From Siphonodentalium dalli (Eukaryota > Mollusca > Scaphopoda > Gadilida > Siphonodentaliidae), in contig CP136065.1 in assembly GCA_032622095.1 (NCBI GenBank), positions 22,434,134-22,498,133 of the forward strand: a DNA stretch of 64,000 bases. Reading direction: 5' to 3'. This document shows positions 12,624 to 23,574 of the stretch, one piece after another. The position numbers and the translations under genes are program-made. Numbering within the stretch: the first letter of the stretch is position 1; each line of letters begins with the position of its first letter. The notes beneath the pieces were generated by a model. The model was given only the letters and a program-made list of their open reading frames with translations, had not been told where the DNA came from and searched no databases.

Positions 12624-14850
12624 CCAGAGTCATGGTGGCCAGCCGGGAATCCTTGTATTTTCGTGCGGTGCCACCCAGCGGGCAACTATAGGAAAGTCAA
12701 CCGATCATGCAGCCCCTTCCAAATTTTCTAAAATTGGGCTGAAGTCGGGCATGGGGTGTCAAAATAGCACTTTTCGTTACTAAATCGGCTGCCCAGCCAG
12801 AGTCATGATGGCCATCCGGGAATCCTTGTAGTTTCGTGCGGTGCCACCCAGCGGGCACCTATAGGAAAGTCACGCGACCATGTAGCCCCTTCCAAATTTT
12901 CTAAAATTGGGCTGAAGTCGTGCATGGGGTGTCAAAATAGCACGTTCCGTTACTAATTCGGCTGCCCAGCCATAGTCATGATGGCCAGCCGGGAATCCTT
13001 GTATTTTCGTGCGGTGCCACCCAGCGGGCACCTATAGGAAAGTCACGCGACCATGCAGCCCCTTTCAAATTTTCGAAAATTGGGCTGAAGTCGTGCATGG
13101 GGTGTCAAAATAACACTTTTCGTTACTAAATCGGCAGCGTAGCCCGAGTCATGGTGGTCAGCCGGGAATCTTTGTATTTTCGTGCGGTAGCACCCAGCGG
13201 GCACCTATAGGGAAGTCACGCGACCATGCAGCCCCTTCCAAATTTTCTAAAATTGGGCTGAAGTCGTGCATTGGGTGTCAAAATAGCACTTTTCGTTACT
13301 AAATCGGCTGCCCAGCCAGAGTCATGATGGCCAGCCGGGAATCCTTGTAGTTTCGTGCGGTGCCACCCAGCGGGCACCTATAGGAAAGTCACGCGACCAT
13401 GTAGCCCCTTCCAAATTTTCGAAAATTGGGCTGAAGTCGTGCACGGGGTGTCAAAATAGCACGTTTCGTTACTAAATCGGCTGCCCAGCCAGAGTCATGT
13501 GGGCCAGCCGGGAATCCTTGTAGTTTCGTGCGGTGCCACCCAGCGGGCACCTATAGGAAAGTCACGCGACCATGTAGCCCCTTCCAAATTTTCGAAAATT
13601 GGGCTGAAGTCGTGCATGGGGTGTCAAAATAGCACGTTTCGTTACTAATTCGGCTGCCAGCCATAGCCATGATGGCCAGCCGGGAATCCTTGTATTTTCG
13701 TGCAGTGCCACCCAGCGGGCACCTATAGGAAAGTCACGCGACCATGCAGCACCTTTCAGATTTTCGAAAATTGGGCTGAAGTCGTGCATGGGGTGTCAAA
13801 ATAACACTTTTCGTTACTAAATCGGCTGCGTAGCCCGAATCATGGTGGTCAGCCGGGAATCTTTGTATTTTCGTGCGGTAGCCCCCAGCGGGCACCTATA
13901 GGGAAGTCACGCGACCATGCAGCCCCTTCCAAATTTTCTAAAATTGGGCTGAAGTCGTGCATGGGGTGTCAAAATAGCACTTTTCGTTACTAAATCGGCT
14001 GCGTAGCCAGAGTCATGGTGGCCAGTCGGGAATCCTAGTATTTTCGTGCGGTGCCACCCAGTGGGCACCTATAGGAAAGTCACGTGACCATGCATCCCCT
14101 TCCAAATTTTCTAAAATTGGGCTGAAGTCGTGCATGGGGTGTCAAAATAGCACTTTTCGTTATTAAATCGGCTGCGTAGCTAGAATCATGATGGCCAGCC
14201 GGGAATCCTTGTATTTCCGTGCGGTGCCACCCAGCGGGCACCTATAGGAAAGTCACGCGACCATGCAGCCCCTTTCAAATTTTCGAAAATTGGGCTGAAG
14301 TCGTGCATGGGGTGTCAAAATAGCACTTTTCGTTACTAAATCGGCTGCGTAGCCAGAGTCATGGCGGCCAGCCGGGAATCGTTGTATTTTCGTGCGGTGC
14401 CACCCAGCGGGCACCTATAGGAAAGTCAACTGATCATGCAGCCCCTTCCAAATTTTCTAAAATTGGGCTGAAGTCGTGCATTGGGTGTCAAAATAGCACT
14501 TTTCGTTACTAAATCGGCTGCGTAGCCAGAGTCATTGTGGCCAGCCGGGAATCCTTGTATTTTCGTGCGGTGCCACCCAGCGGGCACCTATAGGAAAGTC
14601 ACGCGACCATACAGCCCCTTCCAAATTTTCGAAAATTGGGCTGAAGTCGTGCATGGGATGTCCAAATAGCACTTTTCGTTACTAAATCGGCTGCGTAGCC
14701 CGAGTCATGGCGGCCAGCCGGGAATCCTTGTATTTTCGTGCGGAGCCACCCAGCGGGCATCTATTGGACGGGGGCCCGGCCATATAGCCCCTTCCAGTTT
14801 TTATAAAATTGGGCTGAAGTCGTGCATGGAGCTCAAAATTGCACTTTTTG
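12624..14850 (+). repeat. 173-bp tandem array 2 (about 13 units)
   Basis: The array starts in mid-unit directly after the CCTAG end of duplication copy A. Units keep the 173-base step and fall into sub-types that differ in blocks such as GCGTAGCC against GCCCAGCC and CTAAAATTGGG against CGAAAATTGGG. The last units grade into the diverged ones at the start of duplication copy B. A minus-strand open frame at 13562-13789 is a translation of the repeat. Confidence 0.95.
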
Positions 14851-16876
14851 TTACTAAATTCTCAAAATATAATAATAATCGTTACTAAATCGCCTATGTA
14901 TGCATAACCACAGCTTCTGCGGGACCATCCTTTTGGATTCTTTTTGTGCCACCACTAATCCATCTAAAAATCACAAACTAGGTCACATAAACTTGTCCAG
15001 CTGTTCAAAAATTAAGCGTAAGTCGTGCGTGGGGTAAAAATAGGACATTATTCGATGCTAAATTCCTTATGTATTCATAACCACAGCAGCCATGGAGCTA
15101 TCTTTATGGATTCGTCTTGTGCCATCATGAGTCCATTTTGAAATCTAGTTTACATATATACGCCTGTCAAGCTGTTCAAAAATTGTGCGTAAGTCGTGCG
15201 TGGGGTCAAAATAATGAAAAAAATGTCACTTTTCGTTGCTAAATCGCCTGCGTAGGCATAAACATAGCATCCACGGGGCTATCCTTGTGGATTCTTCTTG
15301 TGCCACCACTAGTCCATCTAGAAATCACAAATTGGTTCACATACGCATGTCCAGCTGGGATTGTTTGTAATAACAACAGACTTTCTTATGTCTATATGAC
15401 CCCGAGGGGGTCCCACAGGATGCGGTATGGGTTGAGTTTGCGTCAGTACCGACTCAAAGCCATTATATAAATATTTATATTACTTTGTAATAATATATAA
15501 TGTTGCTGCGCAATTCAGACTATTGAATCGAGGCTGGCTTACCTTCAATTATATATGTTACTAGCAGGGTTACCCGGCGTTGCCCAGGTTAAAGTGATGT
15601 GAAACCCTCTGCATGCTATGGATATATGCCGGGAATAGAGGATACTCTTGTTCAAAGCGTTACCCATATTTTCATAAATTATATATCCAAATAGCATCAC
15701 AAAACATGATTCTTACACACGAAATATAAGTAGTAGCTCACCTTGTCGGATCGGAGCGATTGTCATTTTGTTTATCGCGATTAATCCGTCCCACCAATAA
15801 AGAACTATTTATTTATTTACAACAGTTTCTGTGTATACTTCAGACGTTATATAGCATGAACATCATAAACACATTAGTGCGCAAAAATAAATGACGACAA
15901 TTGGGTTTCATATAGAGATGTATCAATCAATCTAGTGTGTTTGACTAAGATTTTGAGGACACCTGGTTATCATATTTCCATGATGATACAGATATTTTAA
16001 AGAAATATCCAGGTGCTCCTCTGTTCATGGTGCTACAGTGTATATACTGGCTAATTATTCTCAGTTTTAAAGAAATGTTGCTATGCAACTATATCAGCTG
16101 CATGTGTCCGACTCAGAGCGAGATTTTAAGTTGTTTATGTTAGGCGATGAGTCTGTTCTAAAACATGAAGATATCTTCTGTATATTGGGCAGATATATAA
16201 TCTTGTCAGGTGTCAGTATTGGAGTATCCTGAAAAGTTATGTTCCACTGACTCCGTTTTCTCTTATCTCAGAAGAAATTATATTTGACGGCACACTGTGA
16301 TCAATATTGTTGAACAGGCCTTCTATATATACATTTCCATATCTCTTGTAACTTTTGTATGGAAACTATATTGAATGGGCAGACTCAATTGTGTTATAAT
16401 ATTAACATGTAACTAATATTTTAACATGTACCATTCTCTTCCTCATAAAAAGTTACCACTTTTAGAATGCCTTGGTGCCATCTCGATTGTATCCCGTGAA
16501 GTTATATATAAAACACATACAGACAGACATATATTTGCATATATATTTAGGGACCAAATGTGACGTTTTAACACGCACGATTTGATTCCTCGTATCATTT
16601 GAGAAGGCCGTGTATGAATTTGATGTTAATTTGCACTAAACATAATTCTATCAGTTTTGGTGATCCGCCCGTCCCTATTTAGGACTCAAGTGGCACCACA
16701 TTTGACATAATTGAACCCCAAACTTACGACCCATTATAGAGATGAATATATATATAAAAAAATTAACAATGGCGAGTATACAAATTCGTATCAATTTAGG
16801 GCCCCCTACCGCCCCCACATCTCTCACCGAAATGGCACAAATTTGGCGTATTTAAACCACACAATTAGATTCCTAG
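14660..16876 (+). repeat. Recent segmental duplication, copy B
   Basis: Partner of 10430-12623. Relative to copy A it carries small insertions, including about 17 bases near 15190 and six near 16035. Its right end continues without a break into related repeat sequence at 16877, so copy B lies in the ancestral context and copy A is the broken one. Confidence 0.93.
15556..16550 (+). mobile_element. Retroelement-like relic (copy in duplication B)
   Basis: Duplicate of the relic at 11299-12296, with the same head (GGGTTACCCGGCGTTGCCC) and the same tail with ACATACAGACAGACATATAT. It differs at only a handful of bases, as expected for a copy carried along by the segmental duplication. Non-coding. 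Confidence 0.45.
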
Positions 16877-17306
16877 AATCACGGAGAAGAATATGTATCA
16901 GTCTGGTGGAAATCGGCACTAAACATAATTTATTGTTTATCAATTGCTGTGTCTCTCTCTGTCTCGAATGGCCCAAGTGTGACAGTTTTCGACATCCTTA
17001 AACCACCCACCTAGACTCCTCATATCATGGAGATGATTATTGATAAGTTTGGTACTAATCGGCGACTAAACCAGTTTTGATCAAATTTAGTGCTCACTAA
17101 CCCCCAATTGTCACCCAACAGCACCAACATGGCGTCTTTAAATCACACGATCAGACTCCTCGTATTATGGATAAGAATGCGTATCACTTTGGTGGAAATT
17201 GTCGCTAAACTTATTGCGTATCAATCTTGGTGCCCCTCTGCCTTTCCCTGACTCGAATGACGCCACTTTTGACGGATTTAAGTCACACAATTAGACTCCT
17301 CATACC
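16877..17306. repeat. Decayed array of a second repeat family
   Basis: Diverged units of roughly 140-170 bases share CACACAATTAGACTCCTCAT, an AAATCGGCACTAAAC-like block and a GGTGCCCCTCTGCC-like block. Related units occur at 12305-12480, 16555-16730 and 19938-20196. The array is cut at 17307-17311 by the element that follows and resumes on its far side. Confidence 0.7.
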
Positions 17307-17311
17307 ATGGG

Positions 17312-19937
17312 CACGCCCGAAAACCCTATAGGTTGGTGGCTGTGGGTAGGCATATTGCTGTAGTGATATTACGAGGCGGGGTTTTCAACCAAGGTATGTT
17401 TTAGATTATAATTGATCAAATACGCTGTAAAAGGTAAGATTTTGTTATCACGTCAGATGCAGTAATGTCTGATTTATAAGTTGAACCTCTGGGTAACAAT
17501 TTGGCATTGTAGAATACGTTGTTTGAAGGCAAAATATCTCGGATTTTGTCGACATTTTCAAACTTTCAAAGTAAACAAACTCCCAAATTTGCTCAGCCTG
17601 TCGATTTGTAAGTTATTTTCGTGGATACATGTGGTATAGTATCTCAGTGACAAGACAAACATGACTGCGAACTCAAATAATGCACTTTTCAGTTTAAAAA
17701 AAAGCTATTTGACATACTGTCCCGTCAATATTTTGTGGTAGGCATATTGAATAGCCAAACACCGAGAGGATAGACATATGGCAAACACAGATACGCATGT
17801 AGCACAATGATCAATAGTGGTTTTAGTCTGAGAAAAACGCTTTTGTGATGCTATATTATTCACAGTGTTGTAAATTCACATCGTCCATGAGTCAGGAGAC
17901 ATACACTACTTATTTCCAAGAACTAAATACTGGCAGTTGTAATGTAAAACGTTTTAACTGTGACAAACTTGCAAAATGGGGTTTTAATTGAAAATGGGGA
18001 AAGTATAGCCCAAACTATTCAGCATATTTTAATGTAAAAAAATGACCCATGCCAGCTTTGTGCAGTTTTCAGGCTGAATGGTCATGGTCCACTACATATA
18101 GATAATATAGCTACCATTTATAGCCGGTTTTATTTTTGGCGTTCTGCGAAAGAATGGCGTTCATATATTTGTGTTTTTCTCTTCGACCAGAAAGATTCAT
18201 GTCTACGCCGGTTTATGGAATATAAACCGCACACAAATAAATAACAGTATACGATGCTATTAACAATAATTCGATGTCCCGCCAATGCTAAATGTAGCTA
18301 ATAGTTATACATAATTTTATGTGGTATCAATATAGGTAAAGACATTGGGCTCAGAGAAATATCAGGTGCGAAAATTAGGGTACGCTAGAACCTGTATAGC
18401 TAGAGCATACATATAGTGGACCTGGACCATGACCCAGTTATGCCGCATATATATAAACAGGAGCACCAAGCAATAATACAAATGTGTGTGGGGCGTCAAC
18501 TTAATTGAGTGGGCGCTGTTGTCTCATGTGCTATATATAGGAGGAATCGCCGTGAGATTTCGTGTGCATTTATAGTGGTAAATATTTTTGTCAATACCGT
18601 GGGCAGGTTTTTGGGTGCGTCTAAAATTCACCGAGTACGATATCATATCGGAGAAATGATCACCTCAGAAAAAAAACATCGAGTTGCATTGTCATCGCGG
18701 GATGATTTCAGATTTTCTGACATTTAAATCTAAGATTCTGCTTCTAAATGCAGAAATTAGTCAATAAATCTGATCAAATGTATTAAAACTTAGAAATAAT
18801 TAGTATTTATTCAGTTTATTATGAAATAATAGCACAAATTTGAGCGGTTTTTGCAACTTCCGTTTAAACTGTAATGCATATCTCAGAAATATATTTATTA
18901 CACACCTATTGTGTTAATTTTATTATATTGAGCAGTGTAGCCCATACAATATCTTTACCAACGTATTCAACACGTATACAATACGAAAAACGTCGACGTC
19001 ACGAGTCACAAATGACGTCAACTTTATCTTTTGAACAAGAACTACAAACTTTATTAATAAAGTCGCCTATCAGTTTGATAAAAATGGCTATAAATTACGA
19101 CAGAAACGAATCAATAAACGCTAAATCTCGATGTTGAATAGTTCTAGTGGGTGTGTAATCAAACACAATCACACATTATGTGTGCGTGGTGAGAAAATTA
19201 AATTATGCTGCAAGTTACAACTCGCGCCCCATCGTTGTAACGTTGTAACGTTGTAACATTCCGCGTAACAAACTCGTGCGTTAATTTCCACGTCATGCAC
19301 ACATATGTGTGGTTCTGTCTATTTTATATGAATGAATAATCATTCCAGAGTGTATTTATAAAATAATATATGCCAGAAGTTGCATATTGTTGGCTTTAAC
19401 GTGCTAAATTGGAGCTTGGTCAATATTTACCACGTGATTATCAACAATGCCACTTGCCTATCATAACAAGTTTGTGCTTTGCCATGAGCCTATCTGCGGA
19501 GGCAATATGCCTGTCATAAATTTGTGATATGACACTCAGGAAAATCGATATTTTTCCACGAAAAATATGTCTTTTATTGTGGATTTTGGTTTCATTGTAT
19601 CAATGGAATGTGCATCTAGTGACATGTGTACATGAAGCCTACATATCGAGATTTCTACCATTTATATTAGGTAGTTTCTTTGATAAACGACAAAAACCGG
19701 TTGTAAAATTCGACAAATTAAGTAATAAAAAATATATCTAAAGGCACACGGCTATCACAAATGGTGTATGAATACACCAGTCATGGTCCTATCTAATGCC
19801 ATAAGCTTTCTCGTCGGGTGGATTCCAGAATTTATGATTTTCCTCAAATTCTGAGCACACGTGTGAAAACCGCAACACCATATCACTACAGCAATATGCC
19901 TACCCACAGCCACCAGCCTATATGGTTATCGGGCGTG
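17312..19937. mobile_element. 2.6-kb terminal-inverted-repeat DNA element, 5-bp TSD
   Basis: The ends are CACGCCCGAAAACC and its mirror ending CGGGCGTG. The outer 58 bases of each end are reverse complements with about three mismatches, and weaker matching extends to about 80. Inner mirrored blocks (about 17740-17800 against 19455-19515, both with ATGGCAAA and AGGCATATTG) show a composite inverted end. ATGGG flanks both sides (17307-17311, 19938-19942). Without the insert and one ATGGG, the flanks form a normal unit of the surrounding repeat family, so the duplication is well supported. The interior has only short unrecognised frames (18509-18727, 18874-19137, 19529-19741). No transposase is visible, so it appears non-autonomous. 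The superfamily is unknown. Confidence 0.85.
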
Positions 19938-20196
19938 ATGGGGATGCTACGTATAAATGTTGTGGCGACTAAACCCATTCAAATTGAGTGCCCCTTCCAC
20001 AAACTTTCATCCAAATGACAGCAATTTGGAGTCTTTATATCGCACAATTAGATTCCTTTTATCATGAAAAAGAATATACATCAATTTGGTAGAAATCGGC
20101 GCTAGAATTAGTTTTATCAATATTGGTGGCCCTCTCCCATTCCGTGCATCCCTGACGGGAATGGCGCCACGTTTGACATATTTAAACAGCACCATT
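19938..20196. repeat. Continuation of decayed repeat family
   Basis: The right half of the unit interrupted at 17311, followed by one further diverged unit with CGCACAATTAGATTCC, AGAAATCGGCGCTAG and GGTGGCCCTCTCCC blocks. It ends where the foldback-related sequence begins with TAGTC. Confidence 0.65.
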
Positions 20197-20780
20197 TAGT
20201 CCAGGAGATATTGGTCGACCTCTGCACCCACCCCCCCAGGACTCAACTTCACCCCACTAATTTTCTTCCTTAAGGTCTCTTCTAATTTTTTTCACTTGTT
20301 AACAAGAAAATAAAGTGGCCGCAGAGACTCCAGACAAGATGGCGTCCATCATGGCGGCCATTTAAAAAAAATGCACCAGGTCTCTTTGATCGCCGTTATA
20401 GTAAAGATGATATCACATGCGGTCTTGTTTTCCGCTCGATTCGTTATGCTAATATACAACCCTTACAAATTAGCCAAAAATACGACACCAGAATCCAATA
20501 TGGCGGCCAAGATGGCCGCCGAAATGTGAAAATATGCTATTTTTCTTTCATGTTACCACCTTTCGTTTGTCTCTGTGGGAAAATGTTGGCATCTTTGCAT
20601 CATGTTATACATTTATCATATAGAGGAGTCATTGGCGACCACATTGGGACCATAATATACATTCATTGCGGGATATTTTTGTCCGATATCACGTTTTCCC
20701 AAATACGGTATAATAGGTCAAAGCCGAATCGACGTTAATAACGCGATGTAATGTTTCGAATCAATGAATGTTATTGCTAT
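20197..20780 (+). mobile_element. Diverged relative of the 25.2-kb foldback element (one arm)
   Basis: It begins TAGTCCAGGAGATATTGGTC and continues ACCTCTGCACCCACCCCCC, closely paralleling the end of the foldback at 25229 (TAGTCGGGGAGCC, then GGTCCACCTGCACCC). Further in, AAATAAAGTGGCC and AAGATGGCGTCC followed by ATGGCGGCCATTT match the order of blocks in the foldback arm. No mirrored right end was found before the Ty3 fragment, so this looks like a single truncated arm. Non-coding. Confidence 0.55.
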
Positions 20781-20784
20781 TATA

Positions 20785-21494
20785 TACCCTGAATGTTTTG
20801 ACGGTGTGGGAAAATTGAAAGACTTCGAACTAAAACTTACTATTGATGACACTGTGAAGCCAGTTGTGCAGCCAATGCGACGAGTTGAATATAACTTGAG
20901 GGAAAAGCTTGAAAAAAAAACTTGATGAATTGGAGGAACTTGGTATCATTGAACCACTAAATATGCCAAGTGAATGGGTTTCGCCAATAGTAATTGCACC
21001 AAAATCGAATGGGGATATAAGACTTTGCGTCGACATGCGTCGAGCCAACGCTGCAATAAAGAGGGAGATATTTCCCATACCCACTGTTGACGAAATCCAC
21101 CAGGAATTAAATGGGAGCACCGTATTCAGCAGGGTTGACATTAGGCTTGCGTATAATCAAATTTCACTTCATCCGGATTCGCGACATATCACCACTTTCA
21201 TGACTCATAAAGGTGCATATATAGATACCGCAGATTAATGTTTGGAGTAAATTCCGCGCCGGAACAATACAATAAAATCATGAAACCGATTTTGGAACCT
21301 TGTGAGGGTGTATGTAACATCTTTGATGATATTGTTATACATGCAGCTAATAAACAATTACATGATGCCAGACTGGAGAAACTACTCACTGCATTACGTG
21401 AACAGGGACTAACATTGAACATAGACAAATGTCAGTTCAATATGCCATCTATAGAATTCATGGGACATGTTCTGTCAAAACAGGCAATTCTTCA
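20785..21494 (+). pseudogene. pol: Ty3-type pol fragment: reverse transcriptase, broken
   Basis: Reverse transcriptase core of a Ty3/mdg4-type LTR retrotransposon, which would copy element RNA into DNA. Visible are the N-terminal fingers, the LCVDMRRANAAI and SRVDIRLAYNQISLHP blocks, the FGVNSAPEQYNKIM block, and a catalytic IFDDIV box where YxDD is usual. Two frame breaks are visible: one extra A in the A run at about 20910-20918, and a two-base excess in the TATATA at about 21217. The capsid and protease regions are absent upstream, and no LTR is recognised on either side. It is a dead, truncated relic, unrelated in detail to the element at 37838. Confidence 0.88.
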
Positions 21495-21790
21495 AGGATT
21501 GTCCACTTATAAATGGACAATCGGTACCTAAAATGGTCATTAATAAATGGACAATCCAACCACGCGTGGCACGCGAGCTTGGGATTGTCCACTAAATGAA
21601 GACATGTTTTGCTAATCCTGCATGTTAGCTTCATATTTAATATGAAGGGCAATAACTCTATAAATAATATTAATTTGCTAAATAACGGTGATTTGTATGA
21701 GAAGAAGTGTTTTTGACGAAATAACGCAGATATTTGAAGAAGAGTTGTTGACGAAATAACGGAAATATTCAAAGAAGTGTTTTTAAAGAG
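21495..21790. mobile_element. ~300-bp insertion inside the Ty3 pol fragment
   Basis: The pol homology stops near 21494 and resumes near 21787, between the RT thumb and RNase H. The insert carries GATTGTCCA/TGGACAATC in alternating orientations (21497, 21515, 21548, 21586), a CTTCATAT-TTA-ATATGAAG hairpin (about 21629), and a roughly 40-base tandem duplication around GACGAAATAACG (21717 and 21752). No coding content and no clear target duplication. A few pol codons at the junction appear lost. Confidence 0.6.
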
Positions 21791-23120
21791 CTGTAGTTGA
21801 ATCACGCGAACCAGAAAATGCAAATTAATGAGGTACGCAGTTTCTTAGGCCTCGTGAATTTTTGCTCAAGATTTATGCCTGACCTATCTACTGTTTCAGA
21901 ACCATTGCGCAGATTGACGAAAAACAATGTGGAATTTTCGTGGGGAAAGGAGCAAGCTGAATCTTTCTCGAAACTAAAGGAATTCATGACAAATGCTTCC
22001 ACATTGGGTTATTATGATCAGTTTGCTAAAACGAAACTAATAACAGATGCATCACAAGTTAGACTAGCTGCAGTGCTTGTTCGAGAGAAAAATGATGTTG
22101 GCCGGCCAATGTGTTTTGCAAGCAGAGCTTTGACAGATGTTGAGAAGAGGTACTCTACCACAGAAAAAGAAGCATTAGCTGTGGTTTGGGCGTGTGAGCG
22201 TTTTCACATGTACCTGTATGGATCGAAAACATTTGAAATTCTGACTGACCACAAGGCTCTGAAATTCATGTTCTCTCCGACATCAAAGATATGTTCTCGC
22301 GTTGAACGATGAGTGTTACGCCTACAACCCTATACCTATGTTGTTAAGCACATCTCTGGCCATGAGAACATAGCGGACTCACTTTCACGGCTGGTGACAG
22401 GAATTCAGCCGGTGATGAGTTCTGATTTCTGCAATAAAACAGAACAGTACATCAGATTTATAACACAGGAAGTAACACCAAAAGCCATCAAGACTCATGA
22501 AATGGAAACATTTTCATTGTGATGAACTAAGTGCCATAAGACAATGTTTAATGGACAACCAATGGCAACACATACCTTATAAACAGTACCACACAGTCCG
22601 CAATGAGTTGTGTGCAATTGGAAACATTGTTTTACGAGGAACAAGAATTGTTGTCCCAGTGACATTGCGAGATAGAATGCTTGAAAATGCATATGAAGGT
22701 CACCCCGGGATAGTTTCTATGAAACAGCGACTAAGGACAAAAGTCTGGTGGCCACGAATGGATGTTGATGTGGAAAATTATTGTAAAATTGTCATGGATG
22801 TCAACTTGAATGTGTCAGCGCCTTCAAAACCAGAGCCAATGACAAGGAATCAACTGCCAACCTCTCCTTGTAAGGATATCGCGTGTGACTTTCTTGGGCC
22901 ACTCCCAACAGGAGAGTACATCTCTACAGTAATAGATTATTACAGCAGATTTTTTGAAATTGCAGTAACAAAGAATATAACTAGTGATAAAGTCATTTCA
23001 ATTCTCAAAAGTGTGTTTGTGACTCACGGGTTACCAGAATAAATTAGAACAGATAATGCTACCAACTTCACCAGTAGGGAGTTTGATAATTTCCTTGATG
23101 AAAATCGAATTCGACATGTT
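21787..23120 (+). pseudogene. pol: Ty3-type pol fragment: RNase H and integrase, broken
   Basis: Continuation of the same relic. The tether (EVRSFLGLVNFCSRFMPDL) leads into RNase H, with the ITDASQVRLAAVL, STTEKEALAVVWACERF and LTDHKALKFMF blocks. After a stop at 22310-22312 comes the YTYVVKHISGHENIADSLSR block, then a frame change near 22500. The integrase zinc region has HPG but lacks at least one of the expected cysteines. The core starts at DFLGPLPTGEYISTVIDYYS, has a stop at 23039-23041, and reaches the second Asp (RTDNATNF). It ends before the catalytic Glu, where unrelated sequence begins. Confidence 0.88.
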
Positions 23121-23574
23121 AAAGGGGTACTGTACCCAAAATGTTGTTGTTGGTTTCTATAGTCTCCGAGTCGGAGAATAAGGTAACAGTTTTTCCATTA
23201 TTTGAATGTCTGTTGAGTACGAAGTAGTGTTACGGGTGGCAAATTTACCGGAATGCAAAATTACAAATTGTCGTTGTCGAGTATTTTTTGTACAGTTTTC
23301 AACCAAATGTATGAAATAAAAGTTATATTATATGCATACTAGTCCCATATACTCATTTAAGTTATTGTATCGTCACTAGTGAGTGAGTGGCTTGAGTTTT
23401 CTCCCCGTATCATCATAATGTTTTAAACGATCGTGTGTGCGATCGGTTTACCAATCCAGTCAGTATCCCTCAATTAATTTGATTACGTTTTGTACACGGA
23501 AATTCGTAATTTAATTGACGCCATTTTATGGCTCCAGTCATAAATTCAATTTATATCAAATTATTAACTTTGAT
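23121..23574. other. Unassigned non-coding stretch between two broken retroelements
   Basis: It begins at the point where Ty3 integrase homology is lost (GTACTGTACCCAAAATG) and ends where LINE endonuclease homology begins. I see no gene and no terminal repeats. It may be a further small insertion or old flanking DNA. Confidence 0.4.

Noticed and set aside
20785-23120. Treating the first Ty3 pol fragment as part of the element at 37.8 kb
   Set aside because: The protein blocks differ (IFDD against YIDD, different RNase H text) and no shared LTR is present.
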